From positions 930,001 through 994,000 of the forward strand of contig NZ_CP179210.1 in the NCBI RefSeq assembly GCF_051201665.1: a DNA stretch of 64,000 nt, written 5' to 3'. The notes beneath the pieces were generated by a model that was not told the DNA's origin, did not search any database, and saw only the letters and a program-made list of their open reading frames with translations. Each line of letters begins with the position of its first letter. Within the stretch, counting starts at the first letter, position 1. The position numbers and the translations under genes are program-made. Shown piece after piece: positions 35,698-45,223 of the stretch. This DNA comes from Psychrobium sp051201665 (GTDB taxonomy: Bacteria; Pseudomonadota; Gammaproteobacteria; Enterobacterales; Psychrobiaceae).

Positions 35698-37644
35698 TTA
35701 TTTGTTTGAAATCCCCATACGCGCTGGATTAATCGCAGCGCTAGGTAATTTTTTAGTTTGTGATAAATGGTGCTGATAGATAACAGCGTACGCCAGCACA
35801 TTTTTGACATAAGATCGTGTTTCACGGTAGGGAATACTTTCAACCCATTGATCTTGTGCTAACTCTTTCTTCACCCAATGTTTTACACGATGTGGGCCTG
35901 CATTATAGGCTGCGGCTGCGACAGCTAGATTATTATCAAACCGTGACAACATATCGCTAAGGTATGCTGTGCCCAATTTAATATTTAATGATGGCTCATG
36001 CAGTTGTTTGCGTGAATAATATAAAACTCCGTCTTTTTTAGCCTGTAGCTTTGCTGTTCCCGGCATTAATTGCATTAAGCCACGTGCGCCAGCACTTGAT
36101 GTGGCATCTTTTAAGAATGCACTCTCTTGACGAGCAATCGCTAACGGCCAGCTTAGTGTCATGTCTTGTGCCTTAGCCTGATCGATAAAATCGCGTTGAT
36201 GGGGCATTGGAAATCTTAAATCTAAATCGTTACGTTGCTCCGTCATGGTCAGCGTTATGATCGCGCGGTTGTGCCACTGCCAGTCGTTGGCTATGTGTGC
36301 CGCAGCAATTCGTTGCTCTTCATTTAGCGGTTTTACGAGTTGATACCACTCACGTCGCGCCGGTAAATCATCGCCCAATAAATAAAACTCATTTGCGCGG
36401 CGCAGATAATCATTGTTTTTAAGCGCCGAAATAATGGCGTTATCCTTGGCGAGTTTTTGGTGATTTAAACTGTAACTTTGACCAAGCTTGTCACTGGCTA
36501 AGAAACCATAATATCGACGTTTTTTAGCAATCTCACTATATAAGGTCTTCGCTTTCTCTTTACTTCCTAGCTCTTCAAGTGAGCTTGCGTACCAATATTG
36601 CCATTCTAACGGCGCATCAATAACTTGGTAATGAGCCATGTACAGTTCACTGATGGTTGCCCATTGGCCAATAGTCACTAAATGTCGCAAGATTTGTTCT
36701 TGTTTAGCAGCATTTAGCGCACTCCAAGTGATATGCGAGAGTGTGAACTGCGCTGATTCTTTTTCTTTTAACATAGCCCGTAGAGCAATGTTGTTTATTA
36801 GTTGATGACGCGTTTTTTCAGTAAAACCAATATGTTTTTTAATTTTTTCGATGAGGGTAATAGCCTTATCAATGTCACGATAAGTTATACGCTCAATCGC
36901 TATTTTCAGTGCGACATTGGCAAAATGCCCACGTTTCTTCCAATAATGGAATTTTGAGACCATTTGTGGTTTGTTATAGAGTTTTTTCCAGTATAGATAG
37001 GTAGCTTTGTCTTTGGCGTTTAGCGATTTTGCTAGGTACTTTGCTAGTTTTCCTTTGCGCTTCTTCAACGTGAGTTCAATACGTTGCAATGTTAGCTGAC
37101 TGGTTTGTTTACCGGCTTTTTGCCAGCGCTTAATAATATAATCACATTGCTTAGGCAAAGAGCTTCCTGTTAACCATAATGAATCAACTTGCGCCAATGC
37201 TTCTTGTTGTTGCTTTGACTTATAGAGTGCTGTTAATTGCATGCATCGATAAGAGGTTCTATCTCCCGGACGATATAACGCAATGACGTCTTGCCAGTGG
37301 CGCTTTTTAAATTTCTTTTTCAGGGCCAATACACGCAAACTGTGTTTAAAGGGCAACTTTTTATAAGTAGTTAGAAAGGCATTAATGTCTTCAACGGAAC
37401 GTTTTTCTAGTTGCCGTTTAAATAACGACAATTGAAGATACGGATATAGTGGATAATCTGTAAGATCATTGATTTGCTGACGCAGCTGTTTAGGAACTGC
37501 TTTACGCGAAGATAACTTGTCCAGTTCTTGTCTTACTTCATCAAACTCAGCGCGCTGTGTTTCAAGGTGCTTTACTGGATTAGCCGATACGGAAATTGCT
37601 AGCGAATATGAGAAGAAGGCTAGCGAGAAAAATCGGGTAAACAT
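35698..37644 (-). CDS. slt: Soluble lytic murein transglycosylase
   Basis: 648 residues (E. coli Slt70 645). A signal peptide ends near SVSANP. A long alpha-helical superhelical (U-shaped) region spans about 22-470, followed by the C-terminal goose-lysozyme-like domain. That domain has the catalytic Glu in IARQESAFLKDATSSAGARG, then LMQLMPGTAK and AAYNAGPHRVKHW. It is a periplasmic enzyme cleaving MurNAc-GlcNAc bonds with anhydro product formation. Single gene, leftward. Confidence 0.95.
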   Translation of the reverse strand: MFTRFFSLAFFSYSLAISVSANPVKHLETQRAEFDEVRQELDKLSSRKAVPKQLRQQINDLTDYPLYPYLQLSLFKRQLEKRSVEDINAFLTTYKKLPFKHSLRVLALKKKFKKRHWQDVIALYRPGDRTSYRCMQLTALYKSKQQQEALAQVDSLWLTGSSLPKQCDYIIKRWQKAGKQTSQLTLQRIELTLKKRKGKLAKYLAKSLNAKDKATYLYWKKLYNKPQMVSKFHYWKKRGHFANVALKIAIERITYRDIDKAITLIEKIKKHIGFTEKTRHQLINNIALRAMLKEKESAQFTLSHITWSALNAAKQEQILRHLVTIGQWATISELYMAHYQVIDAPLEWQYWYASSLEELGSKEKAKTLYSEIAKKRRYYGFLASDKLGQSYSLNHQKLAKDNAIISALKNNDYLRRANEFYLLGDDLPARREWYQLVKPLNEEQRIAAAHIANDWQWHNRAIITLTMTEQRNDLDLRFPMPHQRDFIDQAKAQDMTLSWPLAIARQESAFLKDATSSAGARGLMQLMPGTAKLQAKKDGVLYYSRKQLHEPSLNIKLGTAYLSDMLSRFDNNLAVAAAAYNAGPHRVKHWVKKELAQDQWVESIPYRETRSYVKNVLAYAVIYQHHLSQTKKLPSAAINPARMGISNK

Positions 37645-37725
37645 TTTGGGTCCTTAGGTTGTCCTTGCCATGGATTGGTTATCATGGCAGTTTTTTGAGA
37701 AAACACCAATGCTCTGGTGAGCTAA

Positions 37726-38187
37726 TTATGGTCGAACCTCTCTATTAATCGGGTTATCGAGAGATATTAATGTCTCGGTAGACTGAATTTCATTAATCGC
37801 CTGAATTTTATCAATCAATACCCGTTGTAGATGATCGATAGACTTGGCCATAATCTTGACAAAAATATTGTAGTGTCCGGTGGTGTAATACGCTTCAAGC
37901 ACTTCTTCAATTTCACTGAGTTTGTTGATAGTTGGTTTGTAGTCGCCGGCTGTTTTTAAATTAATACCAATAAAACAACACACATCGTAACCCAACGCTT
38001 TTTCATTGAGCTCAACTTTGGTACGCGCAATGATGCCTGCTTGGCGCATCTTCTCAATTCGAACATGAACCGTGGCTGGACTTACTGCTAATTTCTTACC
38101 TAATTCCGCGTAAGGAATTCTTGCATTGTCTTTAAGAGCACTCAGAATGTTTTTATCAAGATTATCGATTTGATACTGTTTGTTCAT
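37726..38187 (-). CDS. asnC: Lrp-family regulator AsnC
   Basis: 153 residues, collinear with E. coli AsnC. The helix-turn-helix is at about 20-50 (NARIPYAELGKKLAVSPAT, HVRIEKMRQAGII), and the RAM ligand domain has GYDVCCFIGINLK, EAYYTTGHYNIFVK and NEIQSTETLISLDNP. AsnC responds to asparagine and normally activates asnA, which is not adjacent here. It is transcribed away from a candidate small RNA gene. Confidence 0.9.
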   Translation of the reverse strand: MNKQYQIDNLDKNILSALKDNARIPYAELGKKLAVSPATVHVRIEKMRQAGIIARTKVELNEKALGYDVCCFIGINLKTAGDYKPTINKLSEIEEVLEAYYTTGHYNIFVKIMAKSIDHLQRVLIDKIQAINEIQSTETLISLDNPINREVRP

Positions 38188-38310
38188 AAAAAGTCACATT
38201 AATTAGATGATATTCACTAAAACTGCGTTTATGGTAAATGAATTCAGTTATTTTAGATAATAATATTTTGAATGCTTGTTAAATGTTGTGTTTTAGTTGA
38301 TTATCAACGC

Positions 38311-38426
38311 ATGTTCTAAGCGGGCCTTGCTCGTGAGTGTTATTCGATTAGCTGTACCTTTATGGTTGTTAGTAAAAGAACTACTCAGCACCTAGAAACC
38401 TGGCGGTTTTCTAGGTGTTTTTTTTT
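38311..38426 (+). ncRNA. Candidate small RNA with orphan promoter and terminator
   Basis: A plus-strand intrinsic terminator (CACCTAGAAACC / GGTTTTCTAGGTG, one bulge, then nine T; 38389-38426) follows no plus-strand gene. Upstream, TTGTTA (38276-38281), a 17-nt spacer and GATTAT (38299-38304) resemble a sigma70 promoter. The transcript would be about 116 nt with no convincing reading frame. It lies between divergent asnC and the DUF1289 gene. Inferred only from signals. Confidence 0.45.
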
Positions 38427-38444
38427 GGATTTTTTTTGATAAAG

Positions 38445-38639
38445 CTAATGTTTATTAGATTTTAATGCGCGGTGTTTTATTTGTAATGGGCTGACGCGAT
38501 CAACAATCGCTTGCTTTTGAACGTTAGAAGATGTCGACCAGCTGATGATTTCGTCAAGGGTTCTAAAGCATCCTTGGCAAATTTCTTCATCATCTAGTTT
38601 GCAGTTGGCAATACATGGGGAACGTACACTATGATCCAT
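38445..38639 (-). CDS. DUF1289 family protein
   Basis: 64 residues with the DUF1289 signature SPCIANCKLDDEEICQGCFR followed by TLDEIISW: four Cys in the first 25 residues, probably metal binding. The function is not established. It stands alone, divergent from tsaE. Confidence 0.88.
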   Translation of the reverse strand: MDHSVRSPCIANCKLDDEEICQGCFRTLDEIISWSTSSNVQKQAIVDRVSPLQIKHRALKSNKH

Positions 38640-38817
38640 AACTGTCCAGTCTTAGTTGATACCTGAGCTCTGAAATAAGCACAACGGGTATATAATTGTT
38701 AGGCAATCACAGTTTTCGTCATTGCTGCTATTTTAATTATTCTAAAAAGCGCTGCCAGTTGTGTCAAATCGTCAGTCAATGATATATTGCCATTATGACT
38801 CTGAACTGCCGTAATTA

Positions 38818-39318
38818 TTGAATAACAACGTGAATAGCAAAGATATTTTAAATTCCTACCATACCCATTTATCCGATAGCGACCAAACTGTAAATATTGG
38901 GCGCGATTTAGCGTTGTGTATGACTCAAGCGACAACGGTGTTTTTACACGGTGATTTGGGAGCAGGCAAGACGACATTTACGCGCGGCTTTGTACAGGCA
39001 CTTGGGCATCAAGGTAACGTTAAGAGTCCCACTTATACCTTAGTTGAGCCCTATGATGTTGCTGATTGGCAAATTTATCATTTTGATCTCTATCGCTTGG
39101 CGGATCCTGAAGAGCTTGAGTTTATGGGGATCCGGGATTATTTTTCAGACAAGAGTTTATGTTTAATTGAGTGGCCACAACGAGGTTTTGGCTTGTTGCC
39201 ACAAGCCGATGTCGAACTGTGGTTAACGTATGTCGATAATGAGCGAGAAGTAAAATTTGAGGCCAACACACAAAATGGCCAAGCTGTGCTTAGTGCATTA
39301 AAACAACGGAGAATCTAG
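38818..39318 (+). CDS. tsaE: tRNA threonylcarbamoyladenosine biosynthesis ATPase
   Basis: About 166 residues from a TTG at 38818; a GTG at 38830 is equally possible because no clear ribosome site is seen. Walker A FLHGDLGAGKTTFTRGF, VKSPTYTLVEPY, YHFDLYRLADPEELEFMGI and LIEWPQRG match TsaE/YjeE. It works with TsaB and TsaD to make t6A37 in tRNA. It leads the conserved tsaE-amiB-mutL-miaA-hfq-hflX-hflKC gene run. Confidence 0.95.
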   Translation: MNNNVNSKDILNSYHTHLSDSDQTVNIGRDLALCMTQATTVFLHGDLGAGKTTFTRGFVQALGHQGNVKSPTYTLVEPYDVADWQIYHFDLYRLADPEELEFMGIRDYFSDKSLCLIEWPQRGFGLLPQADVELWLTYVDNEREVKFEANTQNGQAVLSALKQRRI

Positions 39319-39322
39319 TACT

Positions 39323-40648
39323 TTGAGAACGCTGCTGTTATTAGTTTTAGTTTGTTTTTCACTGAGTGTCAGTGCAGCCAATAAGCTGCAAGATGTACGT
39401 GTATGGCCGTCGCCAGACAAGTTTCGAGTGGTATTTGATCTGACTGAGAAACCAGAGTTTAGTCATTTTAATCTCACCAATGGCCATCGTTTAGTCATTG
39501 ATTTCAAAAAAACGTCGTTAACCGCAAATTTAAAAAAGCTAAAAATCAGCAGCGACTTAGTGACGCGCATTCGAACGAGTCGAGCACCTAAAAAGGGAAT
39601 GCTGCGCTTGGTTATCGATTTAAAACGCGGGATTAAGCCGCGCATTTTTTCTCTGCCACCGACAGGGCCCTATGGTGATCGTCTAGTCGTTGACCTCCCT
39701 AAAAAAGCGGCTGTAAAAACACCTACTAAAAAAATTGCAACGGCAGTAAAAACCAGTAAAGACAGGGCAAAACAAAAGCGCGATATCGTGATTGCAATTG
39801 ATGCGGGGCACGGTGGTGAAGATCCTGGTTCTATTGGTCCAAGTGGGCGATATGAAAAAACTGTTACGTTAGCCATATCAAAAATGCTGGCTAAGCGACT
39901 CAATGCAACAAAGGGAATTAAAGCGGTATTGACACGAAGTGGCGATTATTATGTTGGTTTAAATAAGCGGTCTGCGATTGCCCGTAAAGCATCATCTGAT
40001 TTGTTAGTGTCAATTCACGCTGATGCTTTTACCTCGCGAAAACCCCATGGTGCATCAGTACTATTACAATCGAATAAAAGAGCGGATACAGAAGTTGGTC
40101 GAGTATTAGAAAATAATGAGCGTCATTCTGAGTTACTTGGTGGTGTTGGCGAGATTATTGAGTCGAATGAAAATAGTAAATATTTGGCGCGCACGCTAAT
40201 AGACATGTCGATGGAGCATGCTAAAGTTGAGAGCTATAGTATTGCTACAGATATTCTAAAGAACCTTAGCCGTGTCACTCACCTGCATAAGAAGAAGCCT
40301 GCTTTAGCAAGCTTAGGCGTGCTAAAGTCACCTGACTTTCCATCACTCCTGGTTGAAACTGGCTTCATTTCTAATGTTCAAGAAGAGAAAAAGCTATTCA
40401 GCAAAAAGCATCGCGAAAAAATGGTAGATGCCATTTATCGCTCCGTTGTAAGTTATTTTAAGAGTAAGGCATTAGAAGGTACTTATTTCGCAAACTATCG
40501 TCCGAAGCAGCATAAAGTTGTGCGCGGAGATTCGCTATCGATGTTGGCAAAACGCTATAAAACATCGATATCCAAAATTAAAAAGCACAATGCGATGCGC
40601 TCAAATGTATTGCGTATTGGGCAAGTGCTAAAGATCCCTCAAAGTTAA
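39323..40648 (+). CDS. amiB: N-acetylmuramoyl-L-alanine amidase
   Basis: 441 residues, TTG start 4 bp after tsaE, with CGGAGA upstream. A signal peptide covers about 1-19. The AMIN domain (about 22-115) binds septal murein. The Amidase_3 zinc domain has IDAGHGGEDPGS, SIHADAF and LLVETGFISN (His, Glu, His, Glu set). A single LysM repeat ends the protein (HKVVRGDSLSMLAKRY). It splits septal peptidoglycan for daughter cell separation, activated by EnvC or NlpD-type proteins. E. coli AmiB likewise carries LysM in some relatives. Confidence 0.95.
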   Translation: MRTLLLLVLVCFSLSVSAANKLQDVRVWPSPDKFRVVFDLTEKPEFSHFNLTNGHRLVIDFKKTSLTANLKKLKISSDLVTRIRTSRAPKKGMLRLVIDLKRGIKPRIFSLPPTGPYGDRLVVDLPKKAAVKTPTKKIATAVKTSKDRAKQKRDIVIAIDAGHGGEDPGSIGPSGRYEKTVTLAISKMLAKRLNATKGIKAVLTRSGDYYVGLNKRSAIARKASSDLLVSIHADAFTSRKPHGASVLLQSNKRADTEVGRVLENNERHSELLGGVGEIIESNENSKYLARTLIDMSMEHAKVESYSIATDILKNLSRVTHLHKKKPALASLGVLKSPDFPSLLVETGFISNVQEEKKLFSKKHREKMVDAIYRSVVSYFKSKALEGTYFANYRPKQHKVVRGDSLSMLAKRYKTSISKIKKHNAMRSNVLRIGQVLKIPQS

Positions 40649-40649
40649 T

Positions 40650-42569
40650 ATGGCTATCGAATTATTATCGCCTCGTTTGGCGAATCAAATTGCGGCGGGT
40701 GAAGTTGTTGAACGACCGGCGTCTGTTGTCAAAGAGCTCGTTGAAAACGCGTTAGACGCGGGGGCAACGCAAATTATTATTGATATTGAAAAGGGCGGAA
40801 GCAAGCAGATCCGTATTCGCGATAATGGATGTGGTGTTGAAAAATCACAATTAACGCTCGCACTGTCTCGTCATGCGACTAGTAAAATCGCCCATTTAGA
40901 CGATTTACACTCAATTGTTTCGCTAGGTTTTCGTGGTGAAGCACTCGCCAGTATTAGCTCAGTGAGTCGTTTAACATTCACTTCTAAAACGGCGCAGCAA
41001 AACGAAGCATGGCAAGCATTTGCGCAAGGGCGAGAAATGGGGGTTGAAATTACGCCGGCAGCTCACCCTGTGGGGACGAGTGTTGAAGTCAATGATCTGT
41101 TTTTTAATACGCCAGCACGTCGCCGATTTTTACGTACTGAAAAAACGGAGTTTAATCATATTGATGAACTCATTAAGCGTTTTGCCTTAAGCCGATTTGA
41201 TGTCGAGTTTGTACTTAAACACAATCAGAAAATGCTGCGAAACTTAAAAATAGCGTCAACAACGGCTCAAAAAGAACGACGCGTTGCAGCAATATGTGGC
41301 AATCGATTTATTGATAACGCTATTGCCATTGATAACAACCACAACGATATAAAGATATCAGGCTGGCTTGGTCTACCTCAAGCTTGTCGCACCACCAATG
41401 ATACGCAATTTTGTTATGTTAATGGCCGTATGATGCGAGATAAGCTTATCAATCATGCTATTCGTCAGGCTTATCAAGATTGGTTACCAGACGGTATGGT
41501 GCCAAGCTATGTTCTCTATATTGATTTAGAACCAACTCAAGTTGATGTTAATGTGCATCCCGCAAAACATGAAGTACGTTTTCATCAATCCCGGATGATT
41601 CATGATTTGATTCATCAGGTGCTCAGTAGTGGCTTGTCACAGGCAATGACCTTGAATAATAGTGCATCACAGGTACCGAATTCATTATCTCAACCAGCGC
41701 AAGTTAACGCACCGGCTCATCAATATACGCCTGCTCATGATAATTCAGATACAGTTGCGCCTATCTCTTTTGATGACTTGACTGAATCTGTTTCTGCACC
41801 ATCTCAATCACCAACGCCAACGCCAACGCCAATGCCAATGCCTAATTATCAGCCACAATATACGCCAGAACACAGCGCTGGTGATATTCGTCAAGGGGCA
41901 AGTGCCTATGGCAATTTATTGGCAGATGCGGTGGAGTTTGAAGCGCCATTTCCCAATACAATTAGTCATGTTGATGCTAATAAACCACAAAGAATTGACG
42001 ATGCGCCTGACAAAGTATTTGGTAAATTGATTGATGTCGTAGCAGGTGATTATCTACTCGTGAGTAACGAAGGTATTGTCGAATTAGTTAACCTACCTAA
42101 ACTTACTCAATGGATAGAAAGCAGATATTTACAGGCAAGATGGCAACAGGGACTGACATCACAACCATTATTACTACCCGTTTCTATTAAGCTAGAAAGC
42201 TCGCTTCTTGACCAACTAGCAAATGACGAACAACTTTTCCGCCGCTTAGGTATTGATATTTCAGTTCGTCGTCCCCAGATTATTGTAAAGCAAGTACCGG
42301 CCCAGTTAAGAAATCAGGATATTGCGCAGTTAGTTCCACAGCTGCTTGAGTTGTTAGACAAGCAACAATACTTACCTGATGATGAATTAACACCACTCAT
42401 TTGTGATTGGCTTGCAAGTGTTACCAAGATCAATTTTGATTTACCGGCGGCACGTGCATTGCTGGGTAAGGGAATAGAGTTTTACGATGAGTTAGTTGAA
42501 TCACGTAACTTATTTGTAGCACCAATTGATTTTAGCGCGACTATTCAGACACTAACGAAAAGCGATTAA
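40650..42569 (+). CDS. mutL: DNA mismatch repair protein MutL
   Basis: 639 residues. The GHKL ATPase N-terminus has KELVENALDAGAT, IRDNGCGV, GFRGEALASI and FFNTPARRRF. A Pro/Thr/Met-rich linker runs from about 330 to 430, followed by the C-terminal dimerisation domain. The DQHAxxE endonuclease motif of MutH-less bacteria is not seen, so MutH is expected elsewhere. It couples MutS mismatch recognition to strand nicking. It starts 1 bp after amiB. The linker contains a hexanucleotide repeat. Confidence 0.97.
   Translation: MAIELLSPRLANQIAAGEVVERPASVVKELVENALDAGATQIIIDIEKGGSKQIRIRDNGCGVEKSQLTLALSRHATSKIAHLDDLHSIVSLGFRGEALASISSVSRLTFTSKTAQQNEAWQAFAQGREMGVEITPAAHPVGTSVEVNDLFFNTPARRRFLRTEKTEFNHIDELIKRFALSRFDVEFVLKHNQKMLRNLKIASTTAQKERRVAAICGNRFIDNAIAIDNNHNDIKISGWLGLPQACRTTNDTQFCYVNGRMMRDKLINHAIRQAYQDWLPDGMVPSYVLYIDLEPTQVDVNVHPAKHEVRFHQSRMIHDLIHQVLSSGLSQAMTLNNSASQVPNSLSQPAQVNAPAHQYTPAHDNSDTVAPISFDDLTESVSAPSQSPTPTPTPMPMPNYQPQYTPEHSAGDIRQGASAYGNLLADAVEFEAPFPNTISHVDANKPQRIDDAPDKVFGKLIDVVAGDYLLVSNEGIVELVNLPKLTQWIESRYLQARWQQGLTSQPLLLPVSIKLESSLLDQLANDEQLFRRLGIDISVRRPQIIVKQVPAQLRNQDIAQLVPQLLELLDKQQYLPDDELTPLICDWLASVTKINFDLPAARALLGKGIEFYDELVESRNLFVAPIDFSATIQTLTKSD
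41811..41842 (+). repeat. Hexanucleotide repeat in the mutL linker
   Basis: Three CCAACG units followed by two CCAATG units and CC encode PTPTPTPMPMP. Slippage would change linker length by two residues without changing the frame. Confidence 0.85.
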
Positions 42570-42575
42570 TTTTTA

Positions 42576-43532
42576 ATGAGCAATTGTCAACAAACGCTAC
42601 CTAAGGCCATCTTTTTAATGGGACCGACGGCTAGTGGAAAAACCGAATTAGCTATTCGATTAAGTGAACAGCACAATTGTGAGATTATTTCTGTTGATTC
42701 GGCGCTTATTTATAAGGGATTTGATATTGGCAGTGCAAAGCCTACTCAAGAAGAACAGGCACGTGCACCGCATGCATTAATTGATATTTTAGATCCAAGC
42801 ATTGCGTATTCTGCTGCTGATTTTAGGCGTGATGCATTGGCATTAATGGACGACATTACAAAACGTGGAAAGACGCCATTGCTAGTTGGCGGCACCATGA
42901 TGTACTTTAAAGCATTATTAGATGGTTTATCGCCATTGCCAAAGGCGGATCCTAATATTCGTCAAGAAATTGAAGAGCAGGCCGATAAACATGGATGGCA
43001 ATGGATCCATCAGCAGCTGGAAGAGGTTGATTCAGAAGCCGCTAAACGTATACACCCTAATGATCCACAGCGATTATCACGCGCGTTAGAGGTGTATCGT
43101 ATTAGCGGAAAGTCTATGACACAATTGACACAAACAGTTGATAATGATTTGCCATTTGATATTGTACAATTTGCGATTTATCCTCCAGAGCGTTCACAGT
43201 TGCACGAACGCATTGAACTTCGTTATAAGCAAATGCTTGATTTAGGGTTTGAGCAAGAAGTAAGAAAGTTGCACCAACGTGAAGATTTGCATGTTGACAT
43301 GCCATCTATTCGCTGTGTAGGTTATCGTCAAATGTGGGACTATATTGAAGGCAATATAGATTATGATGAAATGGTCTACCGTGGAATAGTTGCAACACGT
43401 CAATTAGCGAAACGTCAGATGACTTGGCTGCGCGGATGGGATAAGCTTAATACATTACAAACACCTATGGGCGACAATGCTGAGAAAACGTTAGCGTCGA
43501 ACATGAAAGTGATATTAGATTCGTTGAACTAA
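42576..43532 (+). CDS. miaA: tRNA dimethylallyltransferase
   Basis: 318 residues: P-loop LMGPTASGKTELAI, SVDSALIYKGFDIGSAKP, LVGGTMMYFKALLDGLS, RCVGYRQMWDY and RQLAKRQMTWLR. It adds dimethylallyl to A37 of tRNAs reading UNN codons. It lies 6 bp after mutL. The prenyl donor comes from isoprenoid synthesis; an idi gene lies 12 kb to the right. Confidence 0.97.
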   Translation: MSNCQQTLPKAIFLMGPTASGKTELAIRLSEQHNCEIISVDSALIYKGFDIGSAKPTQEEQARAPHALIDILDPSIAYSAADFRRDALALMDDITKRGKTPLLVGGTMMYFKALLDGLSPLPKADPNIRQEIEEQADKHGWQWIHQQLEEVDSEAAKRIHPNDPQRLSRALEVYRISGKSMTQLTQTVDNDLPFDIVQFAIYPPERSQLHERIELRYKQMLDLGFEQEVRKLHQREDLHVDMPSIRCVGYRQMWDYIEGNIDYDEMVYRGIVATRQLAKRQMTWLRGWDKLNTLQTPMGDNAEKTLASNMKVILDSLN

Positions 43533-43624
43533 TTAGCAGAAAAAGCTCTGAAGTATTGAGTTTTAGATTAGTTTGTTAAGAATAATAAAAACATAAATTA
43601 CAACAACATAAAAAAGGATTAGCT

Positions 43625-43882
43625 ATGGCTAAGGGACAATCGTTACAAGACCCATTTCTAAATGCACTTCGCCGTGAACGTTGCCCGGTAGCGATTTACT
43701 TGGTAAATGGCATTAAACTTCAAGGTCAAATTGAGTCATTTGACCAGTTTGTTATTTTACTGCGCAATACCGTGAGCCAAATGGTTTATAAACACGCAAT
43801 TTCAACAGTTGTGCCAGCTAGGCCGTTTAACGCGCATCAGCAACCTCAATTAGATGAGTCAGCTGAAAGTAGCGAAAGCTAA
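43625..43882 (+). CDS. hfq: RNA chaperone Hfq
   Basis: 85 residues: Sm1 (GQSLQDPFLNALRRERCPVA, IYLVNGIKLQGQIESFDQF) and Sm2 (VYKHAISTVVP), with a short acidic C-terminal tail. It forms a hexameric ring that pairs small RNAs with mRNAs. AAGGATTAGCT precedes the ATG, and the 92-bp gap after miaA probably holds an hfq promoter. Its stop is 10 bp before the hflX start. Confidence 0.98.
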   Translation: MAKGQSLQDPFLNALRRERCPVAIYLVNGIKLQGQIESFDQFVILLRNTVSQMVYKHAISTVVPARPFNAHQQPQLDESAESSES

Positions 43883-43892
43883 GGAATCATTT

Positions 43893-45194
43893 TTGTTTGA
43901 TCGTTTTGAGACCGGCGAACAGGCGGTCCTTGTCCATATAGATTTTTCATCAGAAGACGATCGCGAAGACTTAGAAGAATTAGATCTGCTTGTATCGTCC
44001 GCAGGGGTTACAACCTGCGGAACGGTGACGGGCAGTCGTCAATTTGCACAAGCTAAGTTTTTCGTGGGCAGTGGTAAAGCACAGGAAATAGCAGATACAG
44101 TGGCTGCATTAAAAGCCGATGTTGTTATTTTTAATCATGCATTAACACCGTCACAAGAAAGAAACCTCGAAGCATTGTGTCAATGCCGAGTGTTAGATCG
44201 TACCTCTCTTATTTTAGATATCTTTGCTCAACGAGCGAGAACTCATGAAGGTAAACTTCAAGTTGAGTTAGCGCAGTTGCGACATATTTCTACGCGATTG
44301 ATCCGTGGTTGGACTCACCTTGAACGGCAAAAAGGTGGTATTGGTTTACGTGGTCCCGGTGAAACTCAGTTAGAAACGGATAGGCGTTTATTACGTGGCA
44401 GAATTAAGAATATTCTCGGACGTTTAGATAAAGTATCTAAGCAGCGAGAGCAGGGCAGACGTTCCCGTTCTCGAGCTGAGGTGCCTACGGTATCACTCGT
44501 TGGGTATACCAATGCAGGAAAATCGACACTCTTTAATCGTATAACTGATGCCTCGGTATATGCTGCTGATCAGCTATTTGCAACGCTAGATCCTACGCTG
44601 CGTAAAATTGAAATAGATGATGTTGGCGATGTTATATTGGCGGATACCGTTGGTTTTATTCGTCACTTACCTCATGATTTAGTGGCGGCGTTTCAGGCAA
44701 CTTTGCAGGAAACCCAAGAAGCTGATTTGTTGCTGCATGTAATTGATGTTGCTGATCCTCGAAAACTAGATAATATAGAGCAAGTTACTAGCGTTTTATC
44801 ACAAATAGATGCTGATGAAATTCCGCAGTTACTGGTGTGTAATAAAATCGATGCATTGGATGAGCCATTAACGCCGCGTATTGACCGTGACAATGAAGGA
44901 ACACCGATTCGCGTTTGGATTTCAGCGCAGCAAGGTTTAGGTATGGAGCTATTACCTATTGCCTTGACTGAATTACTGGCTGGGAAAATTGTCCAACATC
45001 AGTTGCAATTACCTGCTCATGTTGCTGGAAAATTCAAAGGCATGTTCTATAAATCTGACTTTGTCATATCAGAAGATTATGACGAAGAAGGAAATATGAT
45101 TTTGGCTGTCCGGCTACCACTGGTAGACTGGAACAAATTCTTAAAAAGAACTGATAACGAGTTGTCACAATACATCAAAGTGACACCTCAATAA
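43893..45194 (+). CDS. hflX: Ribosome-associated GTPase HflX
   Basis: 433 residues from the TTG at 43893 (LFDRFETGEQAVLVHI), aligned to E. coli HflX MFDRYDAGEQAVLVHI; AAGGA lies 7 bp upstream. The open frame extends further but overlaps hfq. The HflX N-domain has GGIGLRGPGETQLETDRR; the G domain has VGYTNAGKSTLFNR, ADTVGFIRHLPHDL and NKID. It splits stalled ribosomes under stress. Confidence 0.96.
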   Translation: MFDRFETGEQAVLVHIDFSSEDDREDLEELDLLVSSAGVTTCGTVTGSRQFAQAKFFVGSGKAQEIADTVAALKADVVIFNHALTPSQERNLEALCQCRVLDRTSLILDIFAQRARTHEGKLQVELAQLRHISTRLIRGWTHLERQKGGIGLRGPGETQLETDRRLLRGRIKNILGRLDKVSKQREQGRRSRSRAEVPTVSLVGYTNAGKSTLFNRITDASVYAADQLFATLDPTLRKIEIDDVGDVILADTVGFIRHLPHDLVAAFQATLQETQEADLLLHVIDVADPRKLDNIEQVTSVLSQIDADEIPQLLVCNKIDALDEPLTPRIDRDNEGTPIRVWISAQQGLGMELLPIALTELLAGKIVQHQLQLPAHVAGKFKGMFYKSDFVISEDYDEEGNMILAVRLPLVDWNKFLKRTDNELSQYIKVTPQ

Positions 45195-45223
45195 TAAATT
45201 TACTTATAGAAACTGGAGTGATT

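Noticed and set aside
43854..43892. ATG start of hflX inside hfq
   Set aside because: The TTG at 43893 aligns with the E. coli start and has a ribosome site at the right distance.
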